This document shows positions 33,963 to 42,520 of a stretch of DNA of 64,000 bases, in pieces. The DNA is from Thermoplasmatota archaeon. GTDB taxonomy: Archaea; Thermoplasmatota; Thermoplasmata; Thermoplasmatales; GCA-001856825. Position 1 is the first letter of the stretch; each line of letters opens with the position of its first letter. A model generated the notes under the pieces. It was not told the origin of the DNA. It ran no database searches and saw only the letters and a program-made list of their open reading frames with translations. The position numbers were made by a program, and so were the translations under genes. Where the stretch lies: assembly GCA_023381415.1 (NCBI GenBank), contig JAMCUN010000007.1, forward strand, positions 17,093-81,092, given 5' to 3'.

Positions 33963-35102
33963 ATGGTTTACTATGTTAGGCAAGGCAGGATGCCCAGAAC
34001 AAGGCACACATACGAAAGCAGGAATAAATTGCTCAGAGAGGAACTATTTGGGGAGGAGAGCTTCGACGGCTCCTATTCTTTGCTGTACCACAGGAACGAG
34101 CCGACTAGGATCAAGTCTATCAGGGAAGCTAGGAAGGATGAGCCGAAATTTGAAACCCTGAAACTGCACAAGATGATAGATACGGACATACAGAAAAGGC
34201 AGGGGAATTTCATCAACGGAAGGAAACCGCTGTTCGGCAACGAAACGCTGCACATATTGATTTTGAAACCATCCAGTCGCACGAGTGACCTTTTCAGACA
34301 TGGGATCAGGGATCAGCTCTTCTTTGTGCATAGGGGTGACGGGAAATTCAAGACCATTATGGGAGAACTGCCATTCGGAGAGGGGGATTATATCTACGTG
34401 CCGAAGGGGACGATCTACAATCTTGAGCATTCCGAGGATGCTGAATTCCTGCTGATAGAGTCAAGGGACAATATATCTGTACCGCAGAGATATCTGAACA
34501 GGTACGGTCAGATAAAGGAGGGAGTGCCGTATTATTCAAGGGACTTCCGTCATCCTGTGCTGCGGAGGGGGAGGGAAGTGAAGAAAAATTGTGAGGTGTA
34601 CGTGGATTTCGACGACAGGTATGTTGTTGAAACCAGGGACGACAGCCCGTTTGACCTAGAAGGTTGGGACGGCTACCATTTTCCGTTCGCTATAAACATC
34701 AGAGACATTATGCCCATAGTGGGGAAGGTGCATCAGCCTCCACCCGTCCATGAGACGTTCTCTTCGAAGTCGTTTATGGTAGGTACGTTCCTGCCAAGAA
34801 AGTATGACTTCCACGAGAGGGCAATTCCAATATCATATTACCACAGCAATGTCGACACGGATGAATTCCTCTACTATGCCTCTGGGAATTTCATGAGCAG
34901 GAAGGGCATCAGGGAAGGGTCAATCACAATCCACGTCAGGGGGATGATCCACGGTCCTCAACCAGGAACTGTCGAGAAGTCACTGGGAAAGGAAGAGACG
35001 GACGAAACAGGCATAATGGTCGAAAGTTATGAGAGGCTTGGCATATCGGAAGAAGGGAAAAGGTTAGAAAACAAAAATTACATGAAGACATGGTATGAAT
35101 GA
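33963..35102 (+). CDS. hmgA: Homogentisate 1,2-dioxygenase
   Basis: A 379-residue cupin-type ring-cleavage dioxygenase producing maleylacetoacetate. Matching blocks: DQLFFVHRGDG (cupin strand), VPKGTIYNLEH, HQPPPVHETF, the iron-site region YYHSNVDTDEFLYYASG with His and Glu ligands, and HVRGMIHGPQPG with the final His. Slightly shorter than the ~440-residue classical enzyme but complete by motif. The final ATGA overlaps the start of the Fe-ADH gene. Confidence 0.9.
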   Translation: MVYYVRQGRMPRTRHTYESRNKLLREELFGEESFDGSYSLLYHRNEPTRIKSIREARKDEPKFETLKLHKMIDTDIQKRQGNFINGRKPLFGNETLHILILKPSSRTSDLFRHGIRDQLFFVHRGDGKFKTIMGELPFGEGDYIYVPKGTIYNLEHSEDAEFLLIESRDNISVPQRYLNRYGQIKEGVPYYSRDFRHPVLRRGREVKKNCEVYVDFDDRYVVETRDDSPFDLEGWDGYHFPFAINIRDIMPIVGKVHQPPPVHETFSSKSFMVGTFLPRKYDFHERAIPISYYHSNVDTDEFLYYASGNFMSRKGIREGSITIHVRGMIHGPQPGTVEKSLGKEETDETGIMVESYERLGISEEGKRLENKNYMKTWYE

Positions 35103-36124
35103 TGCAGTTTAATTTTCTGCCAATAGACATGGTATCAGTAGGAGAGAAGTCAATAGAGGAGATATCGGCACTGATCGGAAAGGATGACCTTAAGGATTCA
35201 GCGATAGTGACAAGCAGGTCAGTGGCCGGAAATGATTTCTTCAGGAGGGCTGTGGAAATGCTAGGAGACCCGAGGGTCTTCAGCGGCATATCGCAGCACT
35301 CCCCAATCGAGGAGATAGACTCAATCGCAGGGGAGATCAAGGGAAAGAATGTGAAGTACCTTATTTCAATTGGAGGTGGCAGCGTCATAGACTCTACCAA
35401 GGTGATAAGGTCAAAGACGGACACGGAGATAAAGCAGATAGCAGTTCCCACAACACTCTCCGCATCTGAATTCTCCCATATAGCTGGGTATACCGAAAAC
35501 GGCGAGAAGAAGGGTATCAGGGGGAAGGAGCTGACACCAAGATACATCTTCCTGGATCCTAATGCGACACTTGAAACGCCAACAACGCTCTGGAGGTCTA
35601 GCGGAATAAGGGCGATCGATCACGCTATTGAAGGAACGCTGGGGGAGGGGATGGTCGACTTGAGGGTGGCCTTCTCCAGGCTTTCAGTTGAAAAGATGAT
35701 GGCTAATCTTGAAGGGAACTGGACGGACAGGAGGCTTGAATGCCAGGTCGCCTCTTGGTATTCTTACATGGATGTCTATGACAGCCCCATGGGATACAGC
35801 CACAGGATAGGGAAGATCATCGGTGCCAGGTGGAACATACCGCACGGGATGACATCGTGCATGACCCTTCCTGAGATATTGAGGTACTATTCTGCATCCC
35901 CTCCGCCTGGAATGGCGAAACTGGCATCCTCCATCACGGGAGAAGGGGATGGGTCAAAAGCAATTGAATCCCTTGCAGCCAGACTGGACTCATTCATCCA
36001 GGAACTTGGCTTAAAGAAGAGGTTCTCGGATTATGGAATGAAGGAGGAGGACCTGAAATATATCGAGGACAAGCTTGGAAGCGCAGATGACTTGCTCATA
36101 GACCATCTCCGGAATATGCTCTGA
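35099..36124 (+). CDS. Iron-containing alcohol dehydrogenase, maleylacetate reductase-like
   Basis: A 341-residue protein with the dehydroquinate-synthase-like fold. NAD(P) motif SIGGGSVIDSTKV (about 95), VPTTLSASEFS, and metal-site candidates in GIRAIDHAIEG and GYSHRIGKIIGARWNIPHGM. These blocks resemble maleylacetate reductases more than alcohol dehydrogenases. Translationally coupled to homogentisate dioxygenase (ATGA), it is the only candidate for handling maleylacetoacetate in this operon, because no GST-type or other isomerase gene is present (inference). Confidence 0.75.
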   Translation: MMQFNFLPIDMVSVGEKSIEEISALIGKDDLKDSAIVTSRSVAGNDFFRRAVEMLGDPRVFSGISQHSPIEEIDSIAGEIKGKNVKYLISIGGGSVIDSTKVIRSKTDTEIKQIAVPTTLSASEFSHIAGYTENGEKKGIRGKELTPRYIFLDPNATLETPTTLWRSSGIRAIDHAIEGTLGEGMVDLRVAFSRLSVEKMMANLEGNWTDRRLECQVASWYSYMDVYDSPMGYSHRIGKIIGARWNIPHGMTSCMTLPEILRYYSASPPPGMAKLASSITGEGDGSKAIESLAARLDSFIQELGLKKRFSDYGMKEEDLKYIEDKLGSADDLLIDHLRNML

Positions 36125-36135
36125 CCGGATGACGG

Positions 36136-37323
36136 TCACCTGACCGCCAATCTGCTGAGCCTGTTGTGAATGAAAAGCTCCAGATTATCTTCCACTGACT
36201 CCGAGTCAGCCTTCCACATATCGATGTGGTTTACGGTCATGAGAGAGGAAAGGAACTCCCCTGCATCGAGGACAATGGCATCAGTGACCTTGTTCTGCCT
36301 TGCCATGGCCAGGACCCTCTGAGCATTCTTCTCTCCAGTGATGGCCTGAGGGTCAACTTTCTCAGTCCGGGATGAGGTTCTTGCACCGTCAACGAACGTA
36401 ACGAAGAGGTATTGGAGGGACTTTGACGTTGTGGTTGATATCCTCCCTGGCTCTCCGATGGGAAGCATCACTACCCTGTTTGGATCCTTGGATGGTTCTA
36501 TATGGACGACTACGTCCTTCACGTCCGGTATTTCACGTAGCACCCTCTCCTCAAGCCAGTCTGATACATCGTGCGCTTCTTCTATCGTAAGCCTGCTGTT
36601 CACAGTTATGACAACTTCAACAAATATCACAGGGCCAGCCCAGCGGGCCTTGACAGATTTCACACTGGTGATCTCGCCGTTTTCCTTCGAGATATCTTCA
36701 ATCTTGGGAACGACACTCCTATCCTTTGGGAGGTCCATGATGCTCGTGACGCTGTCCCTCCCTATCTTGAAGGCGGTGTAGAGAATTCCTATGGCTGCTA
36801 TGACTATTGCTATGTAATAGAAGAGCGCGATCTTGGTGACGTAGCTGACCAGCAGACCGGCGCCTACACCCAGCCCGACATAGACATCAGAGTAGTTGTG
36901 GTAGCCGTCCGAAACAAGGGAAGGGGAGTTTACTGCCCTCCCGCCAACTATCTTTACTATCCCTGAGAACAGGAGGGGTACTACCGAAACGAGCTGGAGG
37001 ATACCTGATTGAAGGTTTGACTGGAGGTTGATGGATGGAACAGAGAGAAGAAGGTCCACAGCCGTGAATGCTATGATTATTGCAATAGAAAGCGACACAA
37101 GGTCTTCTACTCTGAAGAGGCCGTAGGAATATCTCTTGCTGTATCTGCTGTTAGCCAGACGGATAGCGGCAAACACCACAACTGTAACAAGCAGATCCGT
37201 GAGGATGTGGAAACTTTCGAACAGTAGGGCGAAGTTTCTATAAAATACTGCACCCGCAACCCTGATGAAAAACACTGTTACTTGGAGTAACAGGGCTATC
37301 GCAATGTAGCCATTGAGTGTCAA
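36136..37323 (-). CDS. Cation diffusion facilitator with C-terminal NifX/NifB-like domain
   Basis: A 395-residue metal efflux protein. Six membrane helices occupy the first ~210 residues; metal-site residues are in ESFHILTDLLV (helix 2) and DGYHNYSDVYVG (helix 5, H-x-x-x-D pattern). A ferredoxin-like cytosolic domain follows (VVHIEP at about 270), then an extra C-terminal domain from about 280 (VVMLPIGEPGRISTTTSKSL) resembling the dinitrogenase iron-molybdenum cofactor-binding fold. Probable substrates are Zn, Mn or Fe. The start is a TTG at 37323. Confidence 0.82.
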   Translation of the reverse strand: MTLNGYIAIALLLQVTVFFIRVAGAVFYRNFALLFESFHILTDLLVTVVVFAAIRLANSRYSKRYSYGLFRVEDLVSLSIAIIIAFTAVDLLLSVPSINLQSNLQSGILQLVSVVPLLFSGIVKIVGGRAVNSPSLVSDGYHNYSDVYVGLGVGAGLLVSYVTKIALFYYIAIVIAAIGILYTAFKIGRDSVTSIMDLPKDRSVVPKIEDISKENGEITSVKSVKARWAGPVIFVEVVITVNSRLTIEEAHDVSDWLEERVLREIPDVKDVVVHIEPSKDPNRVVMLPIGEPGRISTTTSKSLQYLFVTFVDGARTSSRTEKVDPQAITGEKNAQRVLAMARQNKVTDAIVLDAGEFLSSLMTVNHIDMWKADSESVEDNLELFIHNRLSRLAVR

Positions 37324-37401
37324 TTTGGATGAATTTTTTTTCAGAATTGTTTATCAGGCGAAGAGATAAAAGAATTAGCCTACTTAAATCAGACTTAAAA
37401 C

Positions 37402-37995
37402 TCATTTGTGTAAAGTCAGGATGATGATACCTCGGCTGTGTTTTATCGATTTCTCCACCCCTTCTATATTTAGTGCCTCCCACTCCCCTTCCTCAACGCC
37501 GTGGGAACTGTCGAAACGCCTTCCAGAATTGTCGTATTCGTATATTGAGATGAAGCCGTGGTCGCTGAGATGGGGAATTATCGATTTTAACGACTGATCT
37601 CTGTCAACCCAGTGATGGTATGAGAAGGAAGATACGATTGCGTCAAACTTAGCTTCAAATGGGATCGACCTGCTGTTTCCGCTCTTCAGCTCCACCCTGT
37701 TAGATAGCCCCTTCCTGCTAACATTCTTCATGGCTCTCTGGAGCATGTGGGGAGAGGGATCGAGACCGTAGAATTTCTTCGTCTTGTATTTCTCCGCAAG
37801 CCTAACTAGAAGCGCTCCCGTCCCGCATCCGATGTCCAACAGGCTATCAAAATTCTTCGTCTCCAGGTCGTCCTTTATAACTTCATAATACCTGTTCAGG
37901 AAGATAGACCCGATTCCGAAGAAGAATGACGTAACAGGTCCGAATCGCTCCTCTCCTTCCAGGTAAAGGTCTTCAGTTGTCACAGTTCTTCGCAC
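37402..37995 (-). CDS. Class I SAM-dependent methyltransferase
   Basis: A 197-residue Rossmann methyltransferase with motif I LLDIGCGTGALLV (about 52-64), acidic residue in YGLDPS, and motif post I region FDAIVSSFSYHH. Looks like a small-molecule methyltransferase of the UbiE/arsenite type, substrate unknown. The GTG start lies inside the end of the HxlR gene (23-base overlap), so the two are coupled. Confidence 0.8.
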   Translation of the reverse strand: MRRTVTTEDLYLEGEERFGPVTSFFFGIGSIFLNRYYEVIKDDLETKNFDSLLDIGCGTGALLVRLAEKYKTKKFYGLDPSPHMLQRAMKNVSRKGLSNRVELKSGNSRSIPFEAKFDAIVSSFSYHHWVDRDQSLKSIIPHLSDHGFISIYEYDNSGRRFDSSHGVEEGEWEALNIEGVEKSIKHSRGIIILTLHK

Positions 37996-38311
37996 TTTGG
38001 GCTATCCAGGTCTGCCCCCAGTTCCTCATCGAGTCCACGACGGCGCTCAGGGACTTGCCCTTCTCCGTCAGTGTGTAGGTTACCCTGACCGGTCTGGATT
38101 CGCTCACATTCCTGTCAAGTATGTGTTCTTCTTCCAGGAACTTTAGCTTCTCCGATAGCATCCTCGAAGATATCCCTTCGACGGACTTCTTCAGTTGGTT
38201 GAATCCCTTGGATTCTGTACACAGGTCCCTAAGTATCATGAAGGTCCAGACATCTCTGAGGATGTATAACGTCCTTTCCACTGGACACGCAGAATTCTTT
38301 CTTGTTTCCAT
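37973..38311 (-). CDS. HxlR-family transcriptional regulator
   Basis: About 112 residues from ATG 38311 (METRKNSACPVERTLYILRD). The Cys-Pro-V-E motif, LRDLCTESKGFNQLKKSVEG, and ISSRMLSEKLKFLEEEHI are standard for HxlR/MarR-like winged-helix regulators; Cys10 could sense oxidants or electrophiles. A TATA box TTTAAATATAGG lies about 30 bases upstream and a 15-base palindrome just beyond it. It probably controls its own operon with the methyltransferase and perhaps the divergent EamA exporter. Confidence 0.88.
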   Translation of the reverse strand: METRKNSACPVERTLYILRDVWTFMILRDLCTESKGFNQLKKSVEGISSRMLSEKLKFLEEEHILDRNVSESRPVRVTYTLTEKGKSLSAVVDSMRNWGQTWIAQSAKNCDN

Positions 38312-38351
38312 GTCATAGTGGCTGTGCTGCACATACCTATATTTAAACTAA

Positions 38352-38366
38352 GTTAATATAATTAAC
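38352..38366. promoter_or_regulatory. Palindrome between hxlR and the EamA exporter gene
   Basis: GTTAAT-ATA-ATTAAC is a perfect inverted repeat located just upstream of the hxlR TATA box, within the divergent region shared with the exporter gene. It is a plausible HxlR operator. Confidence 0.5.
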
Positions 38367-38475
38367 CTACACACTTTCCGTGCTCGATAGCACCGCCTAT
38401 TTCGAACGGTAGTGTTACGTTACCCTAGTTTTCTACCGCAAAAAACGATTTATGGTCGCACAGGATTAAAGGTAG

Positions 38476-39330
38476 GTGAATTACAGAGGATCCAAAACGA
38501 TCGACGTCATTCTATTTCTAGTTATGTCGTCATCGTGGGCCCTGAACTACTCTTTCCTGAAGTTTGCCCTTGTCTACGAACCTCCGATGGTGGCGCTCCT
38601 CTTCAGGGTCATATTTGCCGCCGTTTTCTCCATCCCGTTTTCATACTCGAGCCTTAGGCTGGTGAAGAGCATAGGCTTGTGGAAGCTGGTCGTAATGAGC
38701 CTTCTAAACGTTTCTATCTTCATGGGTCTCTGGTTCATCGGGGAGAGGACGGAGAGCGCTTCGATCTCTTCAATACTAGTTTACACCTACCCAATAGTAT
38801 CCGTATTCTTCTCCTGGCTCTTCCTGCAGGAAAAGCTGTCCAACTTGAAGATATTGGGCATAGTGGTGGGATTCGCTGGGATAGTAGTGATATTCCTAGA
38901 CCAGCTATCCATCAGTTTCAGCATTGGACTGTTCCTTCTTATTGGGTCCGCAATATCATGGGCAGCGGGGACAATCTACTACAAGAAGTACCTGAGGGAA
39001 GCGGACATGGGGGTAGTAAATACGTTCCAGTTCCTCCTGGCTCTTCCCGTAGTCTTCATCGTTGCTCTATTTTATGGAGGAATGAGGCCGATCACAGTGA
39101 ACTTCATCCTAGTGACCGTATACATGGGGGCCATAGGCTCAGCCGCTGCATACTTCATCTACTGGGGCCTCATCAAAAAATACAGAGTCTCCCACGTGTC
39201 ACCGTACCTCTTTTCAGTACCTGCGCTTTCGATACTTTTCAGCGTCTTCCTGAACAACGACAGGCTGACGGCTCTCAGTCTAGGGGGGTTCGCTCTGGTT
39301 GCCGCTGGTATTTTCATAAGTTCAAGGTAG
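38476..39330 (+). CDS. EamA/DMT-family transporter
   Basis: A 284-residue protein with ten membrane helices in two EamA repeats (1-140 and 150-284), each with a Pro/Gly-rich helix end (YTYPIVSVFFSWLFLQEKLS in the first; PYLFSVPALSILF in the second). Members export amino acids or metabolites. Start GTG 38476; GATTTATGG about 25 bases upstream may be the TATA box. Divergent from hxlR. Confidence 0.85.
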   Translation: MNYRGSKTIDVILFLVMSSSWALNYSFLKFALVYEPPMVALLFRVIFAAVFSIPFSYSSLRLVKSIGLWKLVVMSLLNVSIFMGLWFIGERTESASISSILVYTYPIVSVFFSWLFLQEKLSNLKILGIVVGFAGIVVIFLDQLSISFSIGLFLLIGSAISWAAGTIYYKKYLREADMGVVNTFQFLLALPVVFIVALFYGGMRPITVNFILVTVYMGAIGSAAAYFIYWGLIKKYRVSHVSPYLFSVPALSILFSVFLNNDRLTALSLGGFALVAAGIFISSR

Positions 39331-39373
39331 GAGCTCGTCACTTTCGTGTTAGACAAGGCATCCATCACTCCGT

Positions 39374-40504
39374 TCAGGTGGCTGTCTTACTTCTCCCATC
39401 CACGGGGAATACGAAGAATGCAAGGTAAAGAGTGAACAGGAATGTGGCAAGCATACCTATCATTACAAGCAGGCCTGCGATAGGAAGGATATCAGGTATG
39501 TTGAAGAGAGGGTTTACCAGCGAGCTTGCAGGTATCCCCGTACTGTTGGTGACGACCAGGTACGGATATCTTGAAGTGTTGGAAGTCACCTCAAAGAACA
39601 TAAAGAGCAGGTATGAAAGGAAAGCGCCTGCGGGCGCTGCATAACGGGCAGCATCTTCCAGGAGTGATATTATGGAAAGTAAGGCAACGACTGCAGCTAG
39701 AACAATGGAAATTAACACAAACCCCCTTGCGGACATCTGGTGATATACATACTGGGAATATCCGCGGAGCTCAAGCAGCGTCCAGACGATTGTTGCGAGG
39801 CTCAGGAAGGAGAATATCAACGAAAGCGCCCTAGAAGTCCTCATAGTGTGCTGGAACTCATCAGTGAAATCATTCTTCGACCTGAATATCGCAAACGCAA
39901 GAACTATGAACGAGACCAGAGAAATGGAAATGAACCAGGTGTAGAGTGCCAGCGGCAGGAATATTGGGTTGTTTAGCGGGTCAAGGCCGTTAGACCCAAA
40001 GAAGGTAAGTCCCATCGATGAAGTGGTGGAAACACCATAGGGGCAGTACATCATGGCGAGGATGCTGTTCATTCCGAAGGCAACTGCGAGTGCTCCCGCC
40101 GACATGAACAGCCCAACAGCTATGTGAGTCCTCCTCTTCATGTAGTCCCAGGTATACCAGTAAAGTGCCATGCTTACGATTGCAACCATTATGCCACCCA
40201 GTGCAAGGGAGATAGGATAGAACAGCACGTTTGTGGCTATGTAGAGGAGGGACGGCCAGTAAGATGCAAGGAATACTGTCAGCCAGGTCGCCAGGACCCC
40301 AGCGAACAGGTCGACCCTTATGAGGTACGACGTAAGTCTTCTCGCAAATCTATAGAATTTCTCGTCCTTCCTGATATACCCGATGATTTCGAAAATTGGT
40401 ATGATCACCGAAAGCCCCAGGACAACAGTGACAAAGAAAATGTGGAGGAAGAATGTGGTGCCTATGGTCGCAATCCCCCAGAACACGTTATTGATAGTGA
40501 ACAC
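39374..40504 (-). CDS. Cytochrome bd second subunit, CydA'-like
   Basis: A 376-residue protein with about nine membrane helices. Its N-terminal part (HIFFVTVVLGLSVIIPIFEI, then DEKFYRFARRLTSY) is built like CydA rather than CydB, but the quinol-loop and GRxPW motif are absent. This matches the archaeal CydAA' arrangement, where a degenerate CydA copy replaces CydB. It overlaps the upstream cydA by 17 bases and is translated after it. Confidence 0.75.
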   Translation of the reverse strand: MFTINNVFWGIATIGTTFFLHIFFVTVVLGLSVIIPIFEIIGYIRKDEKFYRFARRLTSYLIRVDLFAGVLATWLTVFLASYWPSLLYIATNVLFYPISLALGGIMVAIVSMALYWYTWDYMKRRTHIAVGLFMSAGALAVAFGMNSILAMMYCPYGVSTTSSMGLTFFGSNGLDPLNNPIFLPLALYTWFISISLVSFIVLAFAIFRSKNDFTDEFQHTMRTSRALSLIFSFLSLATIVWTLLELRGYSQYVYHQMSARGFVLISIVLAAVVALLSIISLLEDAARYAAPAGAFLSYLLFMFFEVTSNTSRYPYLVVTNSTGIPASSLVNPLFNIPDILPIAGLLVMIGMLATFLFTLYLAFFVFPVDGRSKTAT

Positions 40505-42017
40505 CCCCTCCGTGTTTTGCCTTAAGTTTCTTGAAGAATATCATGTAGATCCCCCAGAGGCCGGCCATCAGTATTCCAATCTCAAGAGCTATGATGGCAG
40601 CGGTGAACAGGGGCGTTATTGAGTGGGAATTGACAACGTCGTTGTATGTGATGAGACCGTAAACTGTCCAGGGGTGCCTGCCCATCTCCCTGGTGGCCCA
40701 CCCTGTCACGCTTGCGACTATTGAGAGAATGGCCCCTGCAAATGAACCGTAGAGCACGAACGTCTCAACTTTAATCCTGAGTATTCCTTCAACTATCTTC
40801 CTCAGGAGCTTGGAGTAGAGGCCGAAATGCCCGACGGCTATAACTGCCAATATCACCCCTGAGACCACCATAGCATAATACATCAGGTGGAGTATCGGTC
40901 CGTAAAGATTTGTCGCATTGAGCGTGAGTTGGCCGAGGGAATCATTCTGAGGCAGAAGCGAAGCCAGATAATCCGAGCCCGGAAAGAAATGGCTGGGGTT
41001 CCCGTATAGCAGTATGCTGACTATGGGATCATACCCGCCTCTGGGGGGTATCCCCTCCGTGGCGTTGAATATATTCCTCTGGTACATGTAAAGGAGGCGG
41101 CCCTGGTAATCGCCGGCAACAGCCTGCAGGAATGTGGCTATTGACGCTATGAAGAAAGAGACCTTCAGTCCCTTCCAGTTGTATGCAGGAAGGCCGTAGC
41201 CTCTGATAATTTTAAAGGAGAGGTAGGATGCGGCGAGGAATGATGTGACGATGAGCGCAGCAAGAAGGTTGTGGAAATAAGTTGCATTGGATTCCGGGTT
41301 GAAGAGTGCTATCCAGGGGTTAGATGTGAAGTTGGAAAGAAGCTGGAACGCTCCAGGTGAAGAGAGAAGGCTTGAGCCAACGATCGGTAGAACTGTTGCG
41401 AGTGTCTTCAGCTTCGAAGGGTCTATCACAAGAGGACCGAGTGTCGGTACCCAAGGCAGGAAAAACTGAGAGACCATATTCCCAGTTCCCCATGGCACCT
41501 GCATCCATGCATTCACTGCAAGTATTGCATATGCAGAAAGGTTGCTGCCTATGAGAACTCCAACGCCAATCAGCACGTGGCCGTATCTCCACCTCTTAAT
41601 CTTGCCGAATGTGGTGAGGTAGGTCCCTATGAGGACTATCTCTATGATGAATGCGTAAAGTTCAATGATGAGAGGGGCGGCAGCCATGCTAGCCATCAAT
41701 GCGATTGTACCAGACCATACAACAACCAGACCAAACTCCACAAGGGTCCCTGTAACTGCCCCTGCTGCAAACGTGATGCCCCAGAGTTTGGAAGCATTCC
41801 TCGCAAGGTTGATGTAGTCATCGTCCTTCCTGGCAATTCCAATAGACTCAAGTGTCAGGGCGACGATCGGAAAGCCGACGGCAAAGATAAGGAAGAACGC
41901 ATGAACGTAAATTCCAACGATTGTCATGAGCTCTGCCATGTTGGCTGAATTCCAGGTAGAATTGGTGGCAAGATAGCCATCGGCAATCTCATTCAAAAGA
42001 ACGGAAAATAGTATCAT
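40488..42017 (-). CDS. cydA: Cytochrome bd-type quinol oxidase subunit I
   Basis: About 509 residues with nine membrane helices. His in VGIYVHAFFLIF fits the b595/d ligand, GTLVEFGLV contains the helix-3 Glu, and the diagnostic REMGRHPWTVYGL corresponds to the CydA GRQPW motif. It reduces O2 with quinol. The frame reaches TTG 42035, but TTAAATATAG (about 42037-42046) makes the ATG at 42017 a leaderless start. The Q-loop region carries inserted hydrophilic sequence around residues 320-365. Confidence 0.85.
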   Translation of the reverse strand: MILFSVLLNEIADGYLATNSTWNSANMAELMTIVGIYVHAFFLIFAVGFPIVALTLESIGIARKDDDYINLARNASKLWGITFAAGAVTGTLVEFGLVVVWSGTIALMASMAAAPLIIELYAFIIEIVLIGTYLTTFGKIKRWRYGHVLIGVGVLIGSNLSAYAILAVNAWMQVPWGTGNMVSQFFLPWVPTLGPLVIDPSKLKTLATVLPIVGSSLLSSPGAFQLLSNFTSNPWIALFNPESNATYFHNLLAALIVTSFLAASYLSFKIIRGYGLPAYNWKGLKVSFFIASIATFLQAVAGDYQGRLLYMYQRNIFNATEGIPPRGGYDPIVSILLYGNPSHFFPGSDYLASLLPQNDSLGQLTLNATNLYGPILHLMYYAMVVSGVILAVIAVGHFGLYSKLLRKIVEGILRIKVETFVLYGSFAGAILSIVASVTGWATREMGRHPWTVYGLITYNDVVNSHSITPLFTAAIIALEIGILMAGLWGIYMIFFKKLKAKHGGGVHYQ

Positions 42018-42333
42018 TTCTTTAGAATGATTCAACTATATTTAACAATTAATATTTTTTATTTGCCATAATTTAAAGAGTGCCTAATAATCTTAAGATA
42101 ATTGAAGAATATTTTCCAGTTAGATGATAGAAATCAGGCCATCTTTGTGGCGAAATAAGGAAGAGATGGTACCTTGACAATTCCACAGGAAGATGTTTCT
42201 CGCATCAAACGGTCTTTCCGCTCTTGAGATAAGAGGAAAGAAATACTTACTGAATTGCTGTTCCAAAGTCGAAGCAGGTCCGCGATAGGACTATACGCAA
42301 TACGGACCCATATCCTCAGTGGCCCTTTGTCCT
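42018..42333. other. Intergenic between cydA and the ArsA unit
   Basis: Contains the cydA promoter at its left edge. The rest shows no ORF, tRNA or clear repeat; it is a 290-base gap downstream of the small gene following arsA. Confidence 0.45.
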
Positions 42334-42519
42334 CTATTTGATCTCCACTTTCTTTATCTTCGACTTTACCTCGGGTTTGACCATCACAGATTTGCCCGCC
42401 TTCATTATCTCCTCCGATGCCTTGAGGAAATGATTGAGGGCGCTTCCGACACCGTGGCCCATCGAGGGGACAGTAATCTTTATCTCGATTGTTATCCTGT
42501 TTTCATCATCTTCTGCCAT
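42334..42519 (-). CDS. Small protein downstream of arsA, 61 aa
   Basis: MAEDDENRITIEIKITVPSM, a Gly-rich middle (GHGVGSALNHFLKASEEIM) and a basic tail (KSKIKKVEIK). It starts a few bases after the arsA stop on the same strand, so it is co-transcribed. The strand-helix-tail pattern is not a known family to me; it may assist or be a substrate of the ATPase (inference). Confidence 0.6.
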   Translation of the reverse strand: MAEDDENRITIEIKITVPSMGHGVGSALNHFLKASEEIMKAGKSVMVKPEVKSKIKKVEIK

Positions 42520-42520
42520 G

